Source of the DNA: Candidatus Saccharimonadia bacterium
GTDB lineage: Bacteria > Patescibacteriota > Saccharimonadia > Saccharimonadales > Saccharimonadaceae
Length of the DNA: 18,994 nucleotides
NCBI GenBank assembly: GCA_023257055.1
Contig: JALRDG010000100.1
Span: forward strand, 1-18,994
Reading direction: 5' to 3'
Shown: positions 13,725 through 18,994 of the stretch, in pieces
Layout: every line of letters starts with the position of its first letter
How positions within the stretch are numbered: position 1 is the first letter of the stretch
Program-made: the position numbers and the translations under genes
Notes under the pieces: generated by a model
Told to the model about the DNA's origin: nothing
What the model saw: the letters and a program-made list of their open reading frames with translations, nothing else
The model's database searches: none

Positions 13725-16052
13725 ATGAGACAAGGTGTATACACGAAGAAAGTTTCGAAGATTGAACTTGTTCGCCGTGGCGTTAAACGCCGCTGGCACA
13801 ATTTCCGTCGGCTAAGTAAAAAGAAGCAGGCGCTAATTGTGTTAGGTCCAATTGCAGCCATTATGGTGCTGATTCCAATTGGAACTTATGTGTATTATGC
13901 TAACGACATTTCTGATCCTGAGCGCCTGATGAATCGTAGTAACACCGGCGTTGTTCTTAAAGACCGCAAGGGTGAGACATTCTACAGTACCGGTAAGGCA
14001 GAGCATCGCGATATGGTTCCGCTGAGTGATATTGCCGATGTGACAGAAGACGCGCTCATTGCTAGCGAAGATAAGAACTTCTATGACCATTCAGGCTTCT
14101 CTGTTCTTGATATTGGCAAGGCGGTAGTGCGGAACGTGTTAAATCGTGATGCGACGGCCTATGGTGGGTCGACGTTGACGCAGCAGCTCGCGAAAAATAC
14201 GTTACTTTCTAGTAACCAGACCTTCCTGCGGAAGTACCAGGAGCTCGTCGTATCGATTGCAATTGAAAATCGATACAGTAAAGATGAAATTCTGACTATG
14301 TATCTTAACTCAGTTTATTATGGCAATGATTCTTTTGGTATTGAAGATGCCGCGAAAAACTATTTTGACAAGCATCCTCGTGATTTAACTCTTGCAGAGA
14401 GCTCGGTACTTATTGGCGTGCTACCTGCCCCTACGGCATACTCTCCAGTTTCGGGCGACCCTGAGCTGACGAAGCGCCAGCAAAACACGGTGCTGTCGCG
14501 CATGATTGAAAATGACATGATTACTGATGACGAGAAGCAAGCTGCATTAGGTGAGCAGCTGACGTTCGGCGTCGCGCAAACAAAGATCAGCCAGGACGCA
14601 CCGCACTTCACTGAAATGGTAATTGCCGAATTGTATGACAAATACGGCGAAGAGCGCGTAAAGCGTTCTGGATACCAAGTAAATACCAGCCTCGATCTTA
14701 GTCTGCAGCGTGCGGCTAATGATTCAGTTGCACGACAGATGAATTATATTCGCGGGCAGGGTGGTTCGAATGCCGGATTGATAGCTATCGATCCTAAGAG
14801 TGGTGAAATTCTTGCACTTGTCGGTAGCTCGGACTACGCCAATGAAGAGTGGGGAGCGGTCAATATGGCGACGACAAAGCGTCAGCCTGGCTCAACATTC
14901 AAATCGATTTACTACGCCGATGCGCTAGCGAAAGGTGTCATTACGCCAGCGACAATATTTGAAGATAAGGCGATCAATATCAACGGGTACTCACCGCGCA
15001 ATGCTACTCGTCAGTACTACGGGAATGTATCGGTGCGCAGCGCACTGTCGCGTTCGCTTAATATTCCTTCTGTGCTAATTATGCAAAAGCATGGTATTGC
15101 GCAGTCGATCGCTGCGGCGAAACGTATGGGAATTACAACGCTTAGTGATACGGCTGATTATGGATTGTCGCTTGCAATTGGCTCAGCCGAGGTGCCACTG
15201 ATTGAAATGACCAATGCGTATGCTGCCTTTGGTAACGCCGGTACTCAGAACGATACAACGACTCTTCATTCTATTGCCAACAAGTTTAATCGAACAATTT
15301 ACACGAATGAAGCAGAAGGTAAAGAAGTAATTTCACCACAAGGTGCCTACCTTATTTCGGATATACTTTCGGATAACGATGCCCGTGCTCCAATGTTTGG
15401 CAATGCATTGACAATTTCCGGCAAGGACGTAGCCGTTAAGACCGGTACGACCGATGATTCTCGTGATGCATGGACAATAGGCTACACACCTAATGTGGCG
15501 GTTGGCGTTTGGGTTGGTAATAACAATAACGAAATTATGTACAGCGGTGGGTCCGACATGGCGGCGCCAATTTGGCGGAATGTTATCCGTACGGCAATCG
15601 GCAATGATACGCCAACGTTTACGCGCCCAAATGGCATTGCCGAGCAGCTAGTGTGTGCGGATGGGCGCCGAGCAACCAGACAGGGTGTCGGTGTGCGAAC
15701 GGAAGTCTTCTTGTCTTCGGCGCTGCCACAGGGTAACTGTACGCCTGCACAAGTGCAGCGCGAAGAGGTAAAGCAGCCTGAGCCGGAGCCAGAAGTCGAG
15801 GAAGAAGAAGTTGAAATCGAAGAGGAGCCAGAAGTCGAAGAAGAGCCGACACAGCCAATAACTCCACCATCGAGCGGGACTGGTAGCGGAACAGGTTCGG
15901 GATCGACGGGTGGTTCAAGCACTGGCGGAAATAATACGGGCGGCGGCACTTCGGGTGGTGGCACATCGGGGTCAGGTGGTATTACTACGACACCTCAAGG
16001 TACCCTGCGTCCGCCTAGCAGCAACCAGAATTCATCTGATTCGGAACAATAA
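13725..16052 (+). CDS. Class A penicillin-binding protein (glycosyltransferase GT51 + transpeptidase)
   Basis: The protein has 775 residues. A very basic cytoplasmic N-terminus (7-34) precedes one transmembrane helix (about 36-58). The GT51 domain (about 75-245) has the catalytic Glu in ASEDKNFYDHSG (E115), GGSTLTQQLAKN (147-158), RKYQELVVSIAIENRYSKDEIL (169-190; second Glu E173) and MYLNSVYYG. The transpeptidase domain (about 345-625) has all three motifs: S390-T-F-K393, S444-L-N446 and K572-T-G574. The enzyme polymerises lipid II glycan and cross-links peptides outside the cytoplasmic membrane. After about residue 680 comes a strongly acidic stretch (685-708), then a Gly/Ser/Thr-rich, unstructured tail (717-752). 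All catalytic residues appear intact. Lying between ruvC and ruvA is unusual; its own -10 box suggests it drives itself plus ruvA. Confidence 0.95.
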   Translation: MRQGVYTKKVSKIELVRRGVKRRWHNFRRLSKKKQALIVLGPIAAIMVLIPIGTYVYYANDISDPERLMNRSNTGVVLKDRKGETFYSTGKAEHRDMVPLSDIADVTEDALIASEDKNFYDHSGFSVLDIGKAVVRNVLNRDATAYGGSTLTQQLAKNTLLSSNQTFLRKYQELVVSIAIENRYSKDEILTMYLNSVYYGNDSFGIEDAAKNYFDKHPRDLTLAESSVLIGVLPAPTAYSPVSGDPELTKRQQNTVLSRMIENDMITDDEKQAALGEQLTFGVAQTKISQDAPHFTEMVIAELYDKYGEERVKRSGYQVNTSLDLSLQRAANDSVARQMNYIRGQGGSNAGLIAIDPKSGEILALVGSSDYANEEWGAVNMATTKRQPGSTFKSIYYADALAKGVITPATIFEDKAININGYSPRNATRQYYGNVSVRSALSRSLNIPSVLIMQKHGIAQSIAAAKRMGITTLSDTADYGLSLAIGSAEVPLIEMTNAYAAFGNAGTQNDTTTLHSIANKFNRTIYTNEAEGKEVISPQGAYLISDILSDNDARAPMFGNALTISGKDVAVKTGTTDDSRDAWTIGYTPNVAVGVWVGNNNNEIMYSGGSDMAAPIWRNVIRTAIGNDTPTFTRPNGIAEQLVCADGRRATRQGVGVRTEVFLSSALPQGNCTPAQVQREEVKQPEPEPEVEEEEVEIEEEPEVEEEPTQPITPPSSGTGSGTGSGSTGGSSTGGNNTGGGTSGGGTSGSGGITTTPQGTLRPPSSNQNSSDSEQ
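15777..15980 (+). repeat. Low-complexity coding tail (acidic, then Gly/Ser/Thr-rich)
   Basis: Bases 15777-15848 encode Pro-Glu and Glu-Val-Glu runs, and 15873-15980 encode repeated GTGS, TGG and GGGTSG units at the end of the penicillin-binding protein. The DNA is correspondingly simple in sequence and produces long antisense reading frames that are not genes. Confidence 0.85.
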
Positions 16053-16063
16053 GGAGTGTTTAT

Positions 16064-16639
16064 ATGATTGCGCATGTCGTGGGTGTTATTGCTGAAAAAT
16101 TTAATGGGTCGGTGATTGTCGATGTCCACGGGGTTGGCTACGAAGTAAGCGTAGCTACCGGTGATTTTGATGTCGTCACGCTCGGCGAAGAAGTGAAATT
16201 CTATACGTACCACCATATCCGGGAGCAGTCACAGGAGTTGTTTGGATTTTCGAGTCTGGCGGCAAAGAAATTATTCGAGATGCTCATAACAGTGCAAGGT
16301 GTCGGACCAAAGGCGGCGCTTGCCATCCTAAGTCTTGGCGAAGCCGAGACGGTTCGCAATGCGATTGCCAATAGTGATAGTACATACATTACAAAAGCGA
16401 GCGGTGTTGGCAAGAAGACGGCTGAACGAGTGGTCGTCGATCTATCTGATAAGGTTGGCATGCCAATCGTGTACAGGCAGACTGGCGGCGATGTGCAGGT
16501 AGAGTTGCCTGTCAATGACGAAGCACTAGAGGCGCTTATGGCACTTGGATACAATTTGAACGATGCAACTAAGGCGCTACAAAGTGTACCATCAGACCTG
16601 CCGACGGCGCAGCGCGTCACAATGGCCCTAAAGGGATAA
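16064..16639 (+). CDS. ruvA: Holliday junction branch migration protein RuvA
   Basis: The protein has 191 residues, close to E. coli RuvA (203). A strong AAGGAG (16051-16056) lies seven bases before the ATG and overlaps the end of the penicillin-binding protein stop. The N-terminal OB fold begins MIAHVVGVIAEKF and includes VDVHGVGYEV and QELFGF. Two helix-hairpin-helix motifs follow: LITVQGVGPKAALAIL and ITKASGVGKKTAERVVVDL. The C-terminal domain that binds RuvB is present (NDEALEALMALGYNLNDATKAL). RuvA tetramers hold the four-way junction and load RuvB. It is probably co-transcribed with the penicillin-binding protein. Confidence 0.97.
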   Translation: MIAHVVGVIAEKFNGSVIVDVHGVGYEVSVATGDFDVVTLGEEVKFYTYHHIREQSQELFGFSSLAAKKLFEMLITVQGVGPKAALAILSLGEAETVRNAIANSDSTYITKASGVGKKTAERVVVDLSDKVGMPIVYRQTGGDVQVELPVNDEALEALMALGYNLNDATKALQSVPSDLPTAQRVTMALKG

Positions 16640-16726
16640 ATCGTTTTATTGCCACTCCGCAACTAAGTGTTGAAACTGATCATACCAGGCGCCTCCTGCG
16701 GTCTCCGCCGAGATTCGCGAAGTAAA

Positions 16727-16735
16727 TGATATAAT
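16727..16735 (+). promoter_or_regulatory. Extended -10 promoter of ruvB
   Basis: A perfect extended -10 TGATATAAT (16727-16735) lies 11 bases before ATG 16747, so the leader would be only about 5 bases. No -35 match is seen at the expected distance. The 107-base ruvA-ruvB gap otherwise shows nothing definite; a GGCGCC/CCGCCG-rich patch (16688-16710) has no T-run. Confidence 0.7.
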
Positions 16736-16746
16736 AGAAACAGTTT

Positions 16747-17763
16747 ATGGCAATTGAGCGAATCGTTGATACCAGTTCTCATGAAGAAGATAATGATGAA
16801 CTGCAAATAGAGGTAACGCTGCGTCCGCAGCTTTTTTCAGAATACGTCGGGCAAGAACGTCTGAAACGTAACTTAAAACTCGCAATTGATGCAGCGAAGA
16901 AGCGTGACGAGCCGATTGATCATGTTCTACTATACGGCCCTCCGGGGTTAGGTAAGACCACGATGGCGACGGTTATTGCAAATGAAATGGGGAAGAGTAT
17001 TCGCGTGACAGCTGGGCCGGCGATTGAACGAGCAGGTGATTTGGCGAGCATTCTGACGAACCTAGCCGATGGCGACATTTTGTTTATTGATGAAATTCAT
17101 CGCTTGAGCCGTGCCGTTGAAGAAGTGCTGTACTCGGCAATGGAGGACTTTAAGCTCGATATTGTTATTGGTAAAGGCCCGGCTGCGCGAAGTGTGCGAT
17201 TGGATCTACCAAAGTTTACGGTTATTGGCGCTACGACCCGTACTGGCGCTTTAGCGGCACCACTGCGCGACCGATTTGGTCATATCCACCGACTGGAATT
17301 CTATACTCCGCAGGAAATCGAGAAAATCATTCACCGAGCGGCAACAATCTTGGAGCGTGAAATTCACCCCGAGGCACTGCGATCGCTTTCAACGCGAGCT
17401 CGCCTAACGCCTCGTATCGCAAACCGCCTCTTAAAGCGCGTTCGTGACTATGCTGATGTAAATGGCGATGGTATTATCGACCACGTAACAACAGGCCATG
17501 CACTTGAGCTGCTGGAAATCGACGAATTAGGGCTTGATCCGGCGGATCGGAATTTGCTTGAAAGTATCATAGATAATTATGGAAATAACCCAGTAGGATT
17601 GACGACAATCGCCGCACTTACGGGAGACGAAGCGACGACAATCGAAGATTTTTATGAGCCATATCTTCTGCAGCTTGGTTTTATCGAGCGAACACCGCGT
17701 GGGCGGCGCGTTACGATGAAAGCCTATCGTCATCTGGGGCGAGCCACGCCTGAGATCGAATAA
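16747..17763 (+). CDS. ruvB: Holliday junction branch migration ATPase RuvB
   Basis: The protein has 338 residues, typical for RuvB. It shows LRPQLFSEYVGQE (25-37), Walker A GPPGLGKTT (64-72), RVTAGPAIERAGDLA, Walker B DILFIDEIHRL (110-120), sensor GATTRTGALAAPLRDRFG with the arginine finger region, and a C-terminal winged helix (DFYEPYLLQLGFIERTPRGR). RuvB is the hexameric AAA+ motor that drives branch migration with RuvA. It has its own promoter, is not coupled to ruvA, and appears to have almost no 5' leader. All motor motifs are intact. Confidence 0.97.
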   Translation: MAIERIVDTSSHEEDNDELQIEVTLRPQLFSEYVGQERLKRNLKLAIDAAKKRDEPIDHVLLYGPPGLGKTTMATVIANEMGKSIRVTAGPAIERAGDLASILTNLADGDILFIDEIHRLSRAVEEVLYSAMEDFKLDIVIGKGPAARSVRLDLPKFTVIGATTRTGALAAPLRDRFGHIHRLEFYTPQEIEKIIHRAATILEREIHPEALRSLSTRARLTPRIANRLLKRVRDYADVNGDGIIDHVTTGHALELLEIDELGLDPADRNLLESIIDNYGNNPVGLTTIAALTGDEATTIEDFYEPYLLQLGFIERTPRGRRVTMKAYRHLGRATPEIE

Positions 17764-17775
17764 TGGCGTAAAAAA

Positions 17776-17784
17776 TGCTATACT
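17776..17784 (+). promoter_or_regulatory. Extended -10 promoter of the PH-domain protein
   Basis: TGCTATACT (17776-17784) lies in the 29-base gap after ruvB and ends eight bases before ATG 17793, predicting a leader of about 2 bases. No -35 is evident. Confidence 0.65.
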
Positions 17785-17792
17785 TATGACGT

Positions 17793-18626
17793 ATGAAAGA
17801 TACTTCGCACGAATCAAATCCTCCTAAGCCTGTCGCATATGATACACAGGGTCGTCCGCTCTACCTCCACCCACCGACACAGGAAACAGGCAGGGATACG
17901 CTTGTTGCTCGGACGGATTCGCATGTTTCGAGCACCGAGAGTGAACATGCGGGTCATAATTTCGACCCACGTCTTCGGTCTCAGTATGCAAATGAGCCGT
18001 CCATCGTGCATGCAAAGCGCGACATAGAGCCAGAGCCATTCGAAATTAGTGAAGAGGTCCGAAAAAAACACGAAGAATCCAAAAAGAAGTATCCATTTCT
18101 TAACTTGAGTGAAGGTGAGTATGTCATTGTAAATATTCACCGGCATCCGATAGGACTGCTGGCACCTGTCGCCGTAACAGGGTTTATTCTTATACTATTG
18201 CTCGCTATATTAATTGCCTATCCGGCAAGTGGCGGGCCGCTTGGTATTGCCTTTAGTGCTATTATTCTACCGATACTTTGCCTCATGATTTTGGTTGCAA
18301 TTGGCGGATATATAACTATTTGGATTTATCTACAAAATCAATTCTTCATGACTAATGAGAGTGTTATTCAAGAGATTCAGAACGGATTGTTTTCACGGCA
18401 TGAGCAGACCGTTAGTCTTGGTAGTATTGAGGACGTGAGCTTTATAAAGCACGGCGTGCTGGAGTCTATGTTTGACTTTGGTATGATCCGCCTCAGTACG
18501 GAGGGTGATGAAACAACCTATCGATTTAGTTATGTGTCGCATCCTAAAAAGCAGACGGCAATTCTTAATAACGCTGTTGAGGCATTTAAGAATGGTCGCC
18601 CTGTAACAGAGAAAGTCGTGCAGTAG
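17793..18626 (+). CDS. Bacterial PH-domain membrane protein with long disordered N-terminus
   Basis: The protein has 277 residues. Residues 1-105 are hydrophilic, Pro/His/Glu-rich and probably disordered (KKHEESKKKYPF at 91-102). Two transmembrane segments follow (about 122-143 and 148-180). Residues about 182-262 form a bacterial PH-like (bPH_2, PF03703) domain, recognised by NQFFMTNESVIQEIQNGLFSR, VSLGSIEDVSFIKHG, FGMIRLST and a final predicted helix. Both ends should be cytoplasmic, with the PH domain at the inner membrane face. The family has no established enzymatic role and is common in Saccharibacteria and Gram-positive bacteria. The start is fixed by the -10 box. It converges with the pilin-like gene, with 14 bases between stops. 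Confidence 0.8.
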   Translation: MKDTSHESNPPKPVAYDTQGRPLYLHPPTQETGRDTLVARTDSHVSSTESEHAGHNFDPRLRSQYANEPSIVHAKRDIEPEPFEISEEVRKKHEESKKKYPFLNLSEGEYVIVNIHRHPIGLLAPVAVTGFILILLLAILIAYPASGGPLGIAFSAIILPILCLMILVAIGGYITIWIYLQNQFFMTNESVIQEIQNGLFSRHEQTVSLGSIEDVSFIKHGVLESMFDFGMIRLSTEGDETTYRFSYVSHPKKQTAILNNAVEAFKNGRPVTEKVVQ

Positions 18627-18630
18627 CGCG

Positions 18631-18651
18631 CAAGTAGTTACTACTTACTTG
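18631..18651. terminator. Possible bidirectional terminator between convergent genes
   Basis: AAGTAG (18632-18637)/CTACTT (18641-18646) form a 6-bp stem with loop TTA, and CAAGTA (18631-18636)/TACTTG (18646-18651) can pair as an alternative. It sits exactly at the convergent gene ends, but the stem is AT-rich and has no clean T-run, so termination would be weak. Confidence 0.3.
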
Positions 18652-18994
18652 TCTTTACGTAGTCGGATTCGTTTTCAAGATTTGCCCGTAAGCTGTAGCG
18701 TTGACATTTGCCATCGAGACATTCGGCTGGCTCGTAGCGATAGGTTGATTCATTGTCGCCAATTTTGACGCCAAAAGGGTCGGTTAGGAGTTCTGGGTCT
18801 ACTGACCGTAGGGTATCGTTGCTAATTGTTTCAGGATAGTAGCCATTCTCTTTATGGAAAACTTCCTCAAGGCCATAGTACATACTATTGATGGCTGTTT
18901 TTTGTTGATCGTCGCGAGCGGCAACGCGTAAATTATTGAACTGCCAGGCGACCAGGATGCCGGCAATCATGAGAAAGGCAATCGAAATGATAAG
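18641..18994 (-). CDS. Type IV pilin-like/pseudopilin protein, N-terminus outside window
   Basis: The frame stays open to the right edge, so the start lies beyond 18994; 117 codons are visible. The most N-terminal visible part is a hydrophobic helix (LIISIAFLMIAGILVAWQF) that continues into a charged amphipathic stretch (NNLRVAARDDQQKTAINSM), as in type IV pilins and pseudopilins. Next comes the pilin-like FHKENGYYPETIS segment, then DPELLTDPFG, and a C-terminal C-x4-C (CLDGKC) that could form a disulfide. The prepilin peptidase site would lie outside the window, so it cannot be checked. Type IV pili in Saccharibacteria serve in motility and host contact, and pseudopilins in DNA uptake, which would link it to comEC. 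It is the only minus-strand gene here. The family call is moderate. Confidence 0.65.
   Translation of the reverse strand, partial: LIISIAFLMIAGILVAWQFNNLRVAARDDQQKTAINSMYYGLEEVFHKENGYYPETISNDTLRSVDPELLTDPFGVKIGDNESTYRYEPAECLDGKCQRYSLRANLENESDYVKTSK

Noticed and set aside
15482..15966. Two overlapping Pro-rich and Leu-rich minus-strand frames
   Set aside because: They are the antisense of the Glu- and Gly-rich tail of the penicillin-binding protein; low-complexity coding DNA produces such frames.
16640..16726. Terminator between ruvA and ruvB
   Set aside because: Only short GC-rich matches around 16688-16710 are visible, with no adequate stem and no T-run.
1..18994. TGA reassigned to an amino acid, as in some other CPR lineages
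   Set aside because: TGA ends several well-supported genes at family-typical lengths (for example at 2397, 7606, 8088 and 13217), so the standard bacterial code applies.

Overview
The window looks like a chromosomal segment of a Candidatus Saccharibacteria (TM7, Patescibacteria/CPR) genome or a close relative. The clues are compact, almost entirely same-strand gene order, moderate GC, standard use of TGA as a stop codon (which argues against Gracilibacteria and Absconditabacteria), very short or absent 5' leaders, a ComEC lacking its hydrolase domain, a lamin-tail-domain surface protein with Cys-rich C-terminal repeats, and a yebC/ruvC/ruvA/ruvB region. The taxon is inferred from protein style; no marker gene was searched.

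Layout. 1-1038 is the C-terminal part of a polytopic membrane protein of unknown function. 1101-7059 is the most unusual block: five consecutive genes encoding two DUF1704 (QEGLA/MATCAP-like) zinc peptidases, a cyanophycin-synthetase/GshF-type ATP-grasp ligase, a natural fusion of a RimB-like retropepsin with a RimK-like ATP-grasp ligase, and a stand-alone RimK. It reads as a write/erase system that adds amino acids to, and removes them from, a protein or peptide terminus. It is split into two transcription units by a near-consensus promoter at 3336-3364. 7108-8090 holds a membrane-anchored DUF192 protein and a small membrane protein. tRNA-Lys(UUU) follows, with its own consensus promoter and a clear intrinsic terminator.

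From 8345 on: a ComEC-like DNA-uptake channel without the metallo-beta-lactamase domain; YebC; an exported lamin-tail-domain protein with five exact 26-residue repeats; an S51 (PepE-like) peptidase coupled to ruvC; a class A penicillin-binding protein inserted between ruvC and ruvA; ruvA; ruvB from its own promoter; and a bacterial PH-domain membrane protein. A convergent pilin-like gene on the minus strand runs off the right edge.

A recurring regulatory theme is visible. In seven places the first gene of a transcription unit starts 6-11 bases after a -10 box (TATAAT, TATACT or AATACT, five of the seven preceded by TGn), so those mRNAs should be leaderless or nearly so. Genes inside operons instead have Shine-Dalgarno sites and ATGA overlaps. 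No CRISPR array, insertion sequence, rRNA or integrase was seen, and no gene-free stretch exceeds 300 bases.
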